This document shows positions 25,844 to 35,923 of a DNA stretch of 64,000 nucleotides, piece after piece (position 1 is the stretch's first letter; each line of letters begins with the position of its first letter). The stretch is taken from positions 1,612,001 through 1,676,000 of the forward strand of contig JAXLXE010000001.1 of the NCBI GenBank assembly GCA_046328115.1, given 5' to 3'. A program made the translations under genes and the position numbers. The notes beneath the pieces were generated by a model. It made no database searches, was not told the DNA's origin, and saw only the letters and a list, made by a program, of their open reading frames with translations. Origin of the DNA: JAXLXE01 sp046328115 (lineage in GTDB: Bacteria; Chloroflexota; UBA6077; JACCZL01).

Positions 25844-26952
25844 TCGGCATAGACGCCAGCCCCGCCGCCCGACATGCCGTAACGGGTACGGAGCGGTACT
25901 GCATCGAGATCACGCGCGCGCTGATCCGGGCCGCGCCGGATGATCGGTTTGTCCTGTATTTCAGCCAGGAGCCTCCAGACGGACTGTTCCCGCGCGATTC
26001 GCGGGTGCACTGGCGAGTCATGCCGTTCCCCCGGCTCTGGTCGCTCGGCCGCCTGTCACTCGAGGTCAATCTCCGCCCGCCAGATGTCCTCTTCGTTCCG
26101 TCTCATAGCCTGCCCATTGCCCTGCGCTGCCCCACTGTGAACACGGTGCACGACCTCGGCTACTTGCGCTTCCCAGCCGAGCACGGCCGCGCGCGTCGAT
26201 GGGTTCGCGACTGGATGACCCGCTGGAGCGTGGCGCGAGCCACCGCCCTGATCGCGGTCTCCGCCGCAACCCGGGACGACATGGTCCGCTACTACGACAC
26301 CGCTCCAGACCGCGTCCGCGTGATCCACCACGGCGTGGCCACCCAGTTCTCGCCGGATTGCCCTACCGGCTCCAATTCCGAAGCTCTCCTGCACCTCGGC
26401 GTCAAGCGGCCGTACTTCCTGTTCCTGGGCACACTCCAACCCCGAAAGAACCTGGACAGTGTCCTCGCCGCCTTCGATCTCTTTTGCGATCGCGGTTCCC
26501 ATCCGCATCGACTCGTACTCGCCGGAGCCACCGGTTGGCAATCTGACCGGCTGTACCGGTCTCTCGCCCGGGTCCGCGCCCGCGACCGCGTCGTCTGTAC
26601 CGGCTACGTGCCCCAGGCGCTCGTGCCTGCCCTGCTCCGCGGCGCCTCGGCTCTCTGCTTCCCCTCGCTGTTCGAAGGATTCGGGCTACCCGCCCTAGAG
26701 GCCATGGCCTGCGGCGCGCCGGTCATTGCCTCGCACACCTCCGCGCTGCCGGAAGTCGTGGGAGACGCCGGACTCCTGGTGGACCCCTTGGACGTGGAGA
26801 GCATTGCGCTCGGCCTGCAGCGGCTGGCCGCCGAGCCGGGTCTGGCCGCCGACCTACGAGCCCGCGGCCTCCTCCGTGCGTCGACGTTCTCCTGGGAACG
26901 CGCCGCCACAGAGACGCTGCGAGTGCTGCGCCTCGCCGCCGGCACCACGTAG
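25837..26952 (+). CDS. Glycosyltransferase family 4
   Basis: A 371-residue GT-B glycosyltransferase. The GTG at 25837 (LIGIDASPAARH follows) is preferred because it overlaps the preceding gene and homology begins there; the longer frame upstream is antisense-like noise. Family 4 features are present: FVPSHSLPI, TVHDLGYLRFP, IAVSAATRDDM, FLGTLQPRKNL (donor domain start), then LCFPSLFEGFGLPALEAMACG with the E-x7-E pattern. The donor is unknown. It lies between two GT9 genes, so it probably extends the same glycan. Confidence 0.9.
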   Translation: MLIGIDASPAARHAVTGTERYCIEITRALIRAAPDDRFVLYFSQEPPDGLFPRDSRVHWRVMPFPRLWSLGRLSLEVNLRPPDVLFVPSHSLPIALRCPTVNTVHDLGYLRFPAEHGRARRWVRDWMTRWSVARATALIAVSAATRDDMVRYYDTAPDRVRVIHHGVATQFSPDCPTGSNSEALLHLGVKRPYFLFLGTLQPRKNLDSVLAAFDLFCDRGSHPHRLVLAGATGWQSDRLYRSLARVRARDRVVCTGYVPQALVPALLRGASALCFPSLFEGFGLPALEAMACGAPVIASHTSALPEVVGDAGLLVDPLDVESIALGLQRLAAEPGLAADLRARGLLRASTFSWERAATETLRVLRLAAGTT

Positions 26953-26974
26953 CGGGGGCGGATCCGGGCTGTGC

Positions 26975-26980
26975 TACGAT
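26975..26980 (+). promoter_or_regulatory. Extended -10 element TG-C-TACGAT, possible leaderless promoter
   Basis: TGCTACGAT (26972-26980) ends 7 nt before the GTG at 26988, the spacing expected if transcription begins at the start codon. No Shine-Dalgarno sequence is present there. The same bases form a perfect inverted repeat, GCTACG-ATC-CGTAGC (26973-26987). Confidence 0.4.
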
Positions 26981-26987
26981 CCGTAGC

Positions 26988-28094
26988 GTGACGCGGATCC
27001 TGGTGGTGAAGCTCGCCGATCTTGGCGACCTGTTGGTTGCAACTCCGGCCCTCCGCGCCATCCGCAACGCCCACCCCACCGCCCACATCGCCGCGCTCGT
27101 CACGCCCCACACCGCGGCCATTCTTCGTGGCTCCACCGCCGTAGACGAGGTAATTACCTTCAGGAAGGCAGACTTCGATTCGCTGGGCGCCGGCGCAAGA
27201 CGCCTCGGCACGGCCGGGTCGCTGGCCCGCCGTCTCACGACCGGCCAGTGGGATATCGTGGTCCTGTTGCACCATCTGACCACCTGGTTCGGCACGGCAA
27301 AGTACGCTGCCCTCGCGCTCGCCACCCGTGCCCCAGTCCGGGCCGGGCTAGACAACGGACGCGGTCTGTTCCTAACGCATCGCACCACCGACTACGGCTT
27401 CGGCACGCATCACGAGGCGGACTATTGGCTCCAGGTCGCCGCGTTGATCGGTGGCCACAACGTCACGCCAACGCTGGAGATCACGCCCACCGAGGTCGAT
27501 CGGGAATGGGCCAGCGGCACGATCGCCACGCTCGATCCCGGCCAGCGGTTCGCCGTGGTCCACCCGGGCAGTGGCGGGTTCGGCATGGCCCGGCGCTGGT
27601 TTCCAGACAGATTCAGCGACGTGGCCCGGCACCTCGCCAAGCACCATGATCTGGCGCCACTGGTACTGGCCGGCACCGCCGCGGGTGAGTCAGCGCTCGC
27701 CGCGACGGTGACCAGCGGCGCCCCAGATGCCCGCGCCGTCGGCCCCGCGCCCAGTCCCGGCGCCCTGACGGCCCTGCTATCGCGCGCGGCGCTCTTCATC
27801 GGCGGCGACAGCGGCGTCATGCATCTGGCGGCGGCAGCAGGCACACCGCTGGTTGGCATCTTCGGTCCCACCAACCACCGCGCCTGGGGACCCTACCCCG
27901 CCGACGATCCTCGGCGCGCCATCGTGCGGGAACCGCTGGCCTGCTCGCCGTGCGTGTACCGTGGCCACTCTCTGGGGACTCCCGCGGGCTGCGCGGCGCG
28001 CACGTGTCTGGCATTCGTGGACGCCTCCGACGTCATCGCAGCGGCCGAGCGCGTGCTCGCCGTGGCACACCGCCCCGAGGCGTCCCTCGTTTGA
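26988..28094 (+). CDS. Glycosyltransferase family 9 (heptosyltransferase-like)
   Basis: A 368-residue second GT9 protein. It has N-terminal ILVVKLADLGDLLVATPALRAI (about 4-25), a VVHPGSGGFGMARRW donor motif and a FIGGDSGVMHLAAAAGTPLV block followed by FGPTNHRAWGP. A Cys-containing segment (CSPCVYRG) sits in the same place as in the first GT9 protein. The GTG start has no ribosome-binding site but follows a -10-like sequence by 7 nt, so its transcript may be leaderless. Its stop overlaps the next gene (TTGA). Confidence 0.9.
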   Translation: MTRILVVKLADLGDLLVATPALRAIRNAHPTAHIAALVTPHTAAILRGSTAVDEVITFRKADFDSLGAGARRLGTAGSLARRLTTGQWDIVVLLHHLTTWFGTAKYAALALATRAPVRAGLDNGRGLFLTHRTTDYGFGTHHEADYWLQVAALIGGHNVTPTLEITPTEVDREWASGTIATLDPGQRFAVVHPGSGGFGMARRWFPDRFSDVARHLAKHHDLAPLVLAGTAAGESALAATVTSGAPDARAVGPAPSPGALTALLSRAALFIGGDSGVMHLAAAAGTPLVGIFGPTNHRAWGPYPADDPRRAIVREPLACSPCVYRGHSLGTPAGCAARTCLAFVDASDVIAAAERVLAVAHRPEASLV

Positions 28095-28648
28095 GCGCCA
28101 ACCCACCAGCCGCCGAGGAGCCGTCCGCCGCGCCGCGTTGCGCCACCCATCCCGGCATCGAGACCTACCTGCGCTGCAATCGCTGCGACACGCCCATCTG
28201 CCCACGTTGTCTGATCCAGACCCCCGTGGGCGCGCGCTGCCGTGGCTGCGCCAGGCTACGCGCAGTGCCGCCGTACGACCCGAAGGCCATCCATCTGCTC
28301 CGTGGCTTCGGCGCCGCGCTCGGCACCACCGCCGCGCTGAGCGCCCTGGCACCCCTGTTGCCGTTTGGCGGGTTTCTTGCCTTCGTCGTCGCGGCTGGAG
28401 TTGGCTACGCGGCCAGCGAAGTCGCGCTCAGAGCCGCGTCACGAAAACGCGGCCGTTGGATGATCGCGGCCGTGGGACTGGGGATAGCACTCGGTTTCAT
28501 GTTGGGCCCGGCATTCCTGGCGATCGCCTACTCCCGTATTCTGGGAGCTCCGCTCACCATCGTCGTCCTCACGCGTCTCGCGCTTGGTCCGGCCCAGATG
28601 CTGAGCCTCGTGATCGGTGTCTTCGTTGCCTGGTACCGCCTCAGATGA
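28091..28648 (+). CDS. Small membrane protein with N-terminal zinc-ribbon
   Basis: A 185-residue protein starting at TTG 28091, which overlaps the preceding stop codon. The first 55 residues hold a cysteine-rich B-box-like zinc motif (C-x2-H...C-x2-C...CPRC...C-x2-C). About four hydrophobic helices follow (about 72-92, 95-115, 125-150, 155-180). Such a zinc ribbon in front of membrane helices is seen in rhomboid-like and uncharacterised bacterial proteins, but no serine protease motif is visible here. Its position inside a glycosyltransferase operon is the only functional clue. Confidence 0.7.
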   Translation: MSANPPAAEEPSAAPRCATHPGIETYLRCNRCDTPICPRCLIQTPVGARCRGCARLRAVPPYDPKAIHLLRGFGAALGTTAALSALAPLLPFGGFLAFVVAAGVGYAASEVALRAASRKRGRWMIAAVGLGIALGFMLGPAFLAIAYSRILGAPLTIVVLTRLALGPAQMLSLVIGVFVAWYRLR

Positions 28649-29655
28649 CCGCGCGCTCATCGCTCGCCTCCGCCCTCGAACACCTCATCCAGCGCGCGCC
28701 CCACGTCCGTCTCGCCGTCCTCGGCGACCTCGTTCTGGACGAGTACATCGTCGGGCGCGCCACGCGCCTCTCGCGCGAAGCCCCGATCCCCGTCCTCGAC
28801 CAAGTGGACCGCTTCACGCGGCCCGGCTCAGCCAGTAACCCCGCCATGAACCTCGTGACCCTGGGAGCCAGCGTGGACCTCGTGGGCGTCGTGGGCGCCG
28901 ACCCAGCCGGCGAGACGCTCCTGACCGATCTCGGGGCCGCCGGGATCTCGTGTGAGCACGTCCTACAGCTACCCGGCCGGGCTACGTCCACGAAGACCCG
29001 CATCCTGGCGGAGCACGCCTCCGCACACCGCCAGCAGGTAGCCCGCGTCGACCACGTCCCTCGGGAGCGCCTAACCAGCCCCCAGGTCGCCGCTCTCGGA
29101 GACCGCGTGCATCAGGTCGCGTCCTCCGCTAACGCAATCCTCCTGTCCGACTACAAGGCCGGCGTGGTGGTCTCGGAGACCATCGACGCGGCGCTCCGGA
29201 GCGCACGTTCCCACGCCATTCCTTCGCTGGTGGACAGCCAGGGGGATCTCGACCGATTCGCGGGCTACACCCTGGTCAAATCCAATCTCCCGGACGCGGA
29301 GGCGTCGATCGGGCGTCCGTTGGACACCGAAGAGACGATCGGCACCGTCGGATACGACCTGCTCCGCACGCTGGCCGCGGAGATGGTGCTCATCACCCGT
29401 GGCGCCGCCGGCATGTCCCTGATCCGTCGCGGCGGCGCCCCAGCGCATCTGCCGCCCGCCAACCAGTCCGAAGTCTGGGACGTGACGGGTGCCGGCGACA
29501 CCGTCATCGCCGTGCTCGGACTGGGCCTGGCCGTGGGCCTCGACCCGCTAGACGCCGCGCGGCTCGCGAACCACGCCGCCGGCATTGTCGTCCGCCGCCT
29601 GGGCGTCGTCAGTGTCGGCCCAGACGAGCTGCGCGCCGCCGTCCAGACCGCTTAG
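28645..29655 (+). CDS. PfkB-family sugar kinase, heptose 7-phosphate kinase-like
   Basis: A 336-residue ribokinase-fold protein resembling the kinase half of HldE/RfaE, which phosphorylates D-glycero-beta-D-manno-heptose 7-phosphate at C1. Visible are LAVLGDLVLDEYIVGRATRLSREAPIPV (substrate lid region), the N-terminal GG/ASN block, TLVKSNLPDAE, and the catalytic DVTGAGDTVIAVL near residue 280. There is no C-terminal nucleotidyltransferase domain, so an HldE2 activity would have to be encoded elsewhere. The ATG overlaps the previous stop. It ends a run containing two GT9 genes, which fits a heptose-glycan pathway. Confidence 0.83.
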   Translation: MTARSSLASALEHLIQRAPHVRLAVLGDLVLDEYIVGRATRLSREAPIPVLDQVDRFTRPGSASNPAMNLVTLGASVDLVGVVGADPAGETLLTDLGAAGISCEHVLQLPGRATSTKTRILAEHASAHRQQVARVDHVPRERLTSPQVAALGDRVHQVASSANAILLSDYKAGVVVSETIDAALRSARSHAIPSLVDSQGDLDRFAGYTLVKSNLPDAEASIGRPLDTEETIGTVGYDLLRTLAAEMVLITRGAAGMSLIRRGGAPAHLPPANQSEVWDVTGAGDTVIAVLGLGLAVGLDPLDAARLANHAAGIVVRRLGVVSVGPDELRAAVQTA

Positions 29656-29664
29656 CGCCCAGGT

Positions 29665-29692
29665 AGGGCGGCACCGATATCGGTGCCGCCCT
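29665..29692. terminator. 28-nt perfect palindrome between convergent genes
   Basis: AGGGCGGCACCGAT is followed directly by its reverse complement (14-bp arms, no spacer). It lies 10 bp after the kinase stop codon and 35 bp from the stop of the convergent acs gene. It would act on both strands, but no U-tract follows on either, so the mode of termination is unclear. Confidence 0.6.
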
Positions 29693-29727
29693 CCCGCGTG
29701 CAAGCTCTCAACTCACTAGGGAAGGCC

Positions 29728-31689
<1,962 letters not shown>

Positions 31690-31831
31690 CTGTTCCTCCA
31701 CTGGCATTCGCTCGCCGGACAGCCGGCGCCTGACTCAACCGAGCAGCCCGCGCCGCCCCCGCTCAACCGCGAGCAGCCGCGCGGCACCATGCACCAGTAG
31801 TCTACTCACCTGCCGCCGTCCCGTCACCAGC

Positions 31832-31844
31832 GTGATACGATCAC
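31832..31844. promoter_or_regulatory. Palindrome overlapping an extended -10 in the acs divergent region
   Basis: GTGAT-ACG-ATCAC is a perfect 5-bp-arm inverted repeat. The plus-strand bases 31833-31841 also read TGATACGAT, the same TGNTACGAT extended -10 form seen at 26972 and 52506, upstream of the TTG start at 31870. An operator overlapping a promoter is plausible. The half-sites resemble CRP sites but the spacing is one base short. Confidence 0.4.
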
Positions 31845-31869
31845 ACGTACACGCCACGAGGGGTCAGAG

Positions 31870-32463
31870 TTGTCGCCCGCGCCAGACCGCTCCCAGCTTG
31901 ACGAGTTCCGCGAGGAGCTCCGCTCCTGGATTAGGTCTATCTACGAGCAGCGCGACTCTATGGAAGCGGTCAAGTACCAGGCCGCTGCCGACCGGATCTT
32001 TGATCGAGAACGCTGGGCACTCATCTGGCTCACCGCCCAGCTCTTCCTCACGATCATCCTCGTGCCCTGGATGGGCATTTGGGGCGTCCTCGCCGGCCTG
32101 AGCGTGCTGTACGTTGGGGCCGTCGTAAGCGGCATCTGGACGCTGATCCGCGTCCGGCGCTTCGACAGGCGGCGTTCGCCACGCGCCCTCGCGCGGGCGG
32201 CCGCGCGCGCCGCCGCGGCCTGCCCCACCTTGGATTCAGATGCTCGTGCGCTGCTCATCCGCCTGATGAACCTGTCGCGCTTGCGCCCAACCGCGCGCAG
32301 TCTCCAGATGCTCAAATCAGAGCTACGCGAGACCATGGCCGTTCCCGGCCTCTCCCGCTGGCGTTTTCTGCAAGACCTCGCCGGGGCAGTGGAGATGATC
32401 GAGGCCTCGGTCCAGCGCACAGAGTCAACGCGGACCACTCAGGCCGGTGCCGCCGGGTCCTGA
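31870..32463 (+). CDS. Two-helix membrane protein of unknown function
   Basis: A 197-residue protein beginning at TTG 31870. It has a cytoplasmic helical N-terminus (LDEFREELRSWIRSIYEQRDSM), two adjacent membrane helices (about 55-95) and a basic, Ala/Arg-rich helical C-terminal domain. I do not recognise the family. It is the first gene of the series divergent from acs, and its 3' end overlaps the response-regulator gene by 17 bp, so it is likely coexpressed with the regulator. Confidence 0.65.
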   Translation: MSPAPDRSQLDEFREELRSWIRSIYEQRDSMEAVKYQAAADRIFDRERWALIWLTAQLFLTIILVPWMGIWGVLAGLSVLYVGAVVSGIWTLIRVRRFDRRRSPRALARAAARAAAACPTLDSDARALLIRLMNLSRLRPTARSLQMLKSELRETMAVPGLSRWRFLQDLAGAVEMIEASVQRTESTRTTQAGAAGS

Positions 32464-33160
32464 TGCGCCGACCGGCGCGGGAGTCCGTGTTCTCGTGGTC
32501 GACGACGACCCCAATATCCGTCTGGCTCTCTCCACCTGGCTAGGCGACCACGGCTATGCGGTCGACACGGCCCCGACTGCCGACGAGGCACTGGCCTCGG
32601 CGCGAGTGGACCCCCCAGATGTGGTGTTGCTTGATCTCCTGTTGCCAGATCGAGGCGGCCTGGAGGTCTGCCGCGAGCTCCGCGCCCACTCCGACACCCC
32701 CATCATCGTCCTGTCCGCGAAGGAGGACGAACGGGACAAGGTAGAGGCGCTGGACCTGGGCGCGGACGACTACCTCACCAAGCCGTTCGGCATGCAGGAG
32801 CTGCTCGCAAGGATCCGCGTGTGCCTGCGCAGGTCCGCCCGTCTCCCACCAGAATCGATCATCGAGATAGGCGCTGTGCGTCTTGATCGCGGCCGTCGCA
32901 TCGTCGCACTCGCGGGCAACCAGCTTCACCTCACCCCGACGGAGTACCAGGTGCTGGAGCAGCTCATGGCCAACGCCGGGCGCGTGCTCACCCACCGCAC
33001 GCTCCTCCACGCCGTCTGGGGCCCGGGTTACGAGGACGCGGGCGAGACCCTCCGCGTGTTCATCGCTCAGCTCCGCCGAAAGTTGGCCGCCGCAGCCTCG
33101 ACCGCCTCGTATATCCAGACGGAGCCCGGGGTGGGCTACCGGTTTAGAGAGTCCGACTAG
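32447..33160 (+). CDS. OmpR/KdpE-type response regulator
   Basis: A 237-residue regulator with a receiver domain (about 13-125: VLVVDDDPN acidic pocket, phospho-acceptor Asp63 in VVLLDLLLPD, Lys in DYLTKPFG) and a C-terminal winged helix (about 140-235: LTPTEYQVLEQLMANAGRVLTHRTLL, then RVFIAQLRRKL and PGVGYRFRE). It binds DNA when phosphorylated. The wing and receiver spacing resembles KdpE, but there is no KdpFABC or KdpD nearby; the only histidine kinase in the window is the symporter-fused one at 38994. It may therefore control the symporter and acs genes. Confidence 0.92.
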   Translation: MPPGPDAPTGAGVRVLVVDDDPNIRLALSTWLGDHGYAVDTAPTADEALASARVDPPDVVLLDLLLPDRGGLEVCRELRAHSDTPIIVLSAKEDERDKVEALDLGADDYLTKPFGMQELLARIRVCLRRSARLPPESIIEIGAVRLDRGRRIVALAGNQLHLTPTEYQVLEQLMANAGRVLTHRTLLHAVWGPGYEDAGETLRVFIAQLRRKLAAAASTASYIQTEPGVGYRFRESD

Positions 33161-33317
33161 CCCAATCCTCACAACTTCCTTACGCCAAACGCGGTGTCTG
33201 CGCTGGTGACAAGCCGCCGCTCCGGCTTACCGTCCAGGGGACTGGGCGGCGCGCACGGCGAGAGCAGCCCAGCAGGTCACCGCTGACCGAAAACACGCCA
33301 ACCAACGGAGGGGGCAC

Positions 33318-33614
33318 ATGGCCAACCGTCAGCCCGCGGATCAGGCCGAGCGCAGATCAAAGCTCGCCGCCTACTGGAACGAGAACCAGCGGCTCATCTA
33401 CGTACTCACCGCCATCTGGTTCGTTGTCACCTTCGCTCATCCGCCGTTTGCCAAGGCGCTCAACAGCGTCACGATTCTCACGGGATTCCCCCTGGGCTAC
33501 TGGCTCTCCAGCCAGTTCGCCATTACCGTCTTCGTAGTGCTGATCTTCGTGTACGCCATCCGCATGAACCGCGTAGTTGACCCCAAGTACGGCTTCACGG
33601 AAGAGGAGGAGTAG
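33318..33614 (+). CDS. DUF4212 small subunit of sodium:solute symporter
   Basis: A 98-residue protein with two membrane helices (about 28-46 and 58-82) and the DUF4212 pattern YWNENQRLIYVLTAIWFVVTF, then FPLGYWLSSQF and VYAIRMNRVD-like ending. DUF4212 proteins are encoded directly before VC2705-type acetate-family symporters and are thought to be accessory subunits. A GGAGGGGG site precedes the ATG. Only 6 bp separate it from the symporter gene. The 157-bp gap before it shows no distinct promoter. Confidence 0.9.
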   Translation: MANRQPADQAERRSKLAAYWNENQRLIYVLTAIWFVVTFAHPPFAKALNSVTILTGFPLGYWLSSQFAITVFVVLIFVYAIRMNRVVDPKYGFTEEEE

Positions 33615-33620
33615 TCCGCC

Positions 33621-35591
33621 ATGGCGTCTGCATCAAGCGACACCACCTATACGCGGATGAGCCGACTCGAGTTCCGCGCGTTCGAGCGCAAGCTCTACCG
33701 GGGCTACGGCCTCTTCACCGTAGGCATCGTCATCTTCATCGGCCTGATGATGCTGGCGGAGCAGGCTGGCCTAAACCGCGGGCTCATCGCCGGCGCATTT
33801 ATCGTGCTCAGCTTTGCGCTGTACGGCGTCATCGGCGTCCTGAACTTCACACGGAAGTTCGATGAGTACTATGTGGCCGGCCGAAAAGTGCCCGCGTTCT
33901 TCAACGGCATGGCCACCGGCGCCGACTGGATGAGCGCTGCCTCGTTCATCTCCATGGCCGGCACCATCTACGCCGCTGGCTACGACAACCTGGCCTACAT
34001 CATGGGCTGGACCGGCGGCTACGTGATCCTGGCGCTGTTCTTCGCGCCGTACATCCGCAAGTTCGGCCAGTTCACTATCCCGGACTTCGTAGCCCACCGC
34101 TTCCCTGAGAGGGGCGGCGCGTCACGTCTCGTCGCCGCTATCTGCGGCATCGTGGCCTCGTTCACCTACGTTACCGCTCAGGTCGTCGGCGTGGGCTTCA
34201 TCATGGCCCGATTCTTCGGCGTGGACTACAACCTCGGCGTCTTCCTGGGTCTCGCCGGCGTGGTCTTGTGCTCCTTCTTGGGCGGTATGAAGTCCATCAC
34301 CTGGACCCAGGTGGCGCAGTACATCATCCTTATCATCGCCTACATCATCCCCGTCTCCATGCTCTCCGCACGTCTCACGGGCTTCCCGGTCTCGGAGATC
34401 ATGTACGGCCAGGCCCTCCAGCAGATTACCCAGCTAGAGCAGGCCCAGAACCTGGCCAGCCGTTACGTCGAGCCATTCACCAGCGCGCTCTCCAACGCCT
34501 CATGGCGAGCCAGCGCCACCGGCCTCAACAACATCGACTTCTTCGGCAGCAAGCTGTCGATGAACATGGCCGTGCCAGACCTCATTGTGAACCGGGACTG
34601 GGTTGGCTACCCCTTCGAGTTCATGGCACTGACGCTGTGCCTCATGCTGGGCACGGTGGGCCTGCCGCATATCCTGATCCGCTACTACACCGTGCCAGAC
34701 CCGAAAGCCGCCCGCATGAGCGTAGGCTGGTCGCTCCTGTTCATCTACCTGTTGTACTTCACCGCCCCAGCGTACGCTGCTTTCGCCCGTTGGCAGGTCA
34801 TGCAGAACGTGGTGGGCCAGCCCATTGCCCAGCTCCCAGACTGGATCGAGAGCTGGCGCAAGCTCAACACGCCCGGCGTGCCGCCCCTCGTGTCGGTGAC
34901 TGATGCAAACAACGACGGCATCCTGCAGTTCACGGAGTTCACCATCCTGCCCGACCTGGTCGTCCTCGCCACCCCCGAGATGGCCGGGCTGCCGTACACC
35001 GTCTCCGCGCTCGTAGCTGCCGGCGGGTTGGCCGCCGCCCTCTCTACCGCGGACGGCCTGCTCATGGTGATCGCCACCGCGGTCTCACACGACATCTACG
35101 CCAAGCTGATCAACCCAAACGCCTCGTACGGCCGGCGGTTCCTGCTGAGCCGAATCATGATCCTGATCGGGGCGGCACTCGCCGCGCTCGCGGCTATACC
35201 AAAACTTGCGCTCATAGCCCAGATGGTCGCCTGGGCATTCTCCATCGCGGCCTCCACCTTCTTCCCGGTGATCCTGCTCGGCATCTTCTGGCGCCGCGCA
35301 AATGCCAACGGCGCCATCTGGGGAATGTCCGCGGGCCTACTCGTCTCCATCTTCTACATCGCCATGAACTACACCAATCCGTACTTCACGGTGCTGGGAC
35401 TCTCCCACCTGTCCTCCGGCATCTTCGGCATGATCGCCAACTTCTCGCTACAGATCATGGTCAGCCTGGCAACGGCTCCGCCGCCGGCCGAGGTCCAGGC
35501 CATGGTCGACGACCTCCGCGTGCCAGTCGGCGAGATGTACGAGGGCGAGCAGGGCGCAGCCCAACCCGCCCCGGCGCCTAGTCCGGCGTAA
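33621..35591 (+). CDS. Sodium:solute symporter (ActP/VC2705-like) with EF-hand loop
   Basis: A 656-residue SSS-family transporter with about 13 membrane helices; the family moves acetate and related monocarboxylates with Na+. Family blocks include FYVAGRKVP-like (YYVAGRKVPAFFNGMATGADWMS), YLLGGMK-like (FLGGMKSITWTQV) and VSALVAAGGLAAALSTADGLL. Unusually, a hydrophilic loop carries a canonical 12-residue EF-hand, DANNDGILQFTE (428-439), which would bind Ca2+ outside the membrane. Preceded by its DUF4212 partner and a GGAGGAG site. The transported solute is inferred from the family and the adjacent acs gene. Confidence 0.9.
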   Translation: MASASSDTTYTRMSRLEFRAFERKLYRGYGLFTVGIVIFIGLMMLAEQAGLNRGLIAGAFIVLSFALYGVIGVLNFTRKFDEYYVAGRKVPAFFNGMATGADWMSAASFISMAGTIYAAGYDNLAYIMGWTGGYVILALFFAPYIRKFGQFTIPDFVAHRFPERGGASRLVAAICGIVASFTYVTAQVVGVGFIMARFFGVDYNLGVFLGLAGVVLCSFLGGMKSITWTQVAQYIILIIAYIIPVSMLSARLTGFPVSEIMYGQALQQITQLEQAQNLASRYVEPFTSALSNASWRASATGLNNIDFFGSKLSMNMAVPDLIVNRDWVGYPFEFMALTLCLMLGTVGLPHILIRYYTVPDPKAARMSVGWSLLFIYLLYFTAPAYAAFARWQVMQNVVGQPIAQLPDWIESWRKLNTPGVPPLVSVTDANNDGILQFTEFTILPDLVVLATPEMAGLPYTVSALVAAGGLAAALSTADGLLMVIATAVSHDIYAKLINPNASYGRRFLLSRIMILIGAALAALAAIPKLALIAQMVAWAFSIAASTFFPVILLGIFWRRANANGAIWGMSAGLLVSIFYIAMNYTNPYFTVLGLSHLSSGIFGMIANFSLQIMVSLATAPPPAEVQAMVDDLRVPVGEMYEGEQGAAQPAPAPSPA

Positions 35592-35597
35592 ACTGGC

Positions 35598-35623
35598 GGG
35601 TAGGCCGGCGCGCCGGCCTACCC
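35598..35623. terminator. 26-nt perfect palindrome after the symporter gene
   Basis: GGGTAGGCCGGCG joins directly to its reverse complement (13-bp arms). It starts 7 bp after the symporter stop and precedes the next gene by 23 bp. No U-tract follows. It may terminate or stabilise the 3' end of symporter mRNA, similar to the palindrome after the heptose-kinase gene. Confidence 0.5.
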
Positions 35624-35646
35624 CCAGATCCACTCGAGGCCAGACC

Positions 35647-35913
35647 ATGCCCAGCGCGGTGGCCGAGCTGCTCATCGTCACCACCGACTTTTTCCTCTGG
35701 TTCATGGTCGGCCGGGTTGTCCTGGCCCTCATCAGCGGTGGCAGGCAGACGTTCTTCACCCAACTCTTTGAGCGCGCCACGTTTCCCGTCTGGTGGGTCG
35801 TTCGGCGCGTCACTCCCCGCGCGGTGGGCAACGCCCATATCCCCATCCTGAGCCTGCCACTGCTGCTCACGCTAAGGATCTGGCTCATCACTGTGGCGCG
35901 AACTGCCGGCTAA
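35647..35913 (+). CDS. Small two-helix membrane protein
   Basis: An 88-residue protein with hydrophobic helices at about 5-28 and 62-84, separated by a basic amphipathic segment (FERATFPVWWVVRRVTPRAVG). The layout loosely recalls YggT-type proteins but the match is too weak to name. It lies in the symporter-signalling series between the palindrome and the CBS-nucleotidyltransferase gene, and is probably cotranscribed with the latter. Confidence 0.65.
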   Translation: MPSAVAELLIVTTDFFLWFMVGRVVLALISGGRQTFFTQLFERATFPVWWVVRRVTPRAVGNAHIPILSLPLLLTLRIWLITVARTAG

Positions 35914-35923
35914 GGGGGATCCT

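Noticed and set aside
31832..31844. CRP binding site in the acs upstream region
   Set aside because: Half-sites GTGA/TCAC are separated by 5 bp rather than the 6 bp of CRP sites, so only an unnamed palindrome is reported.
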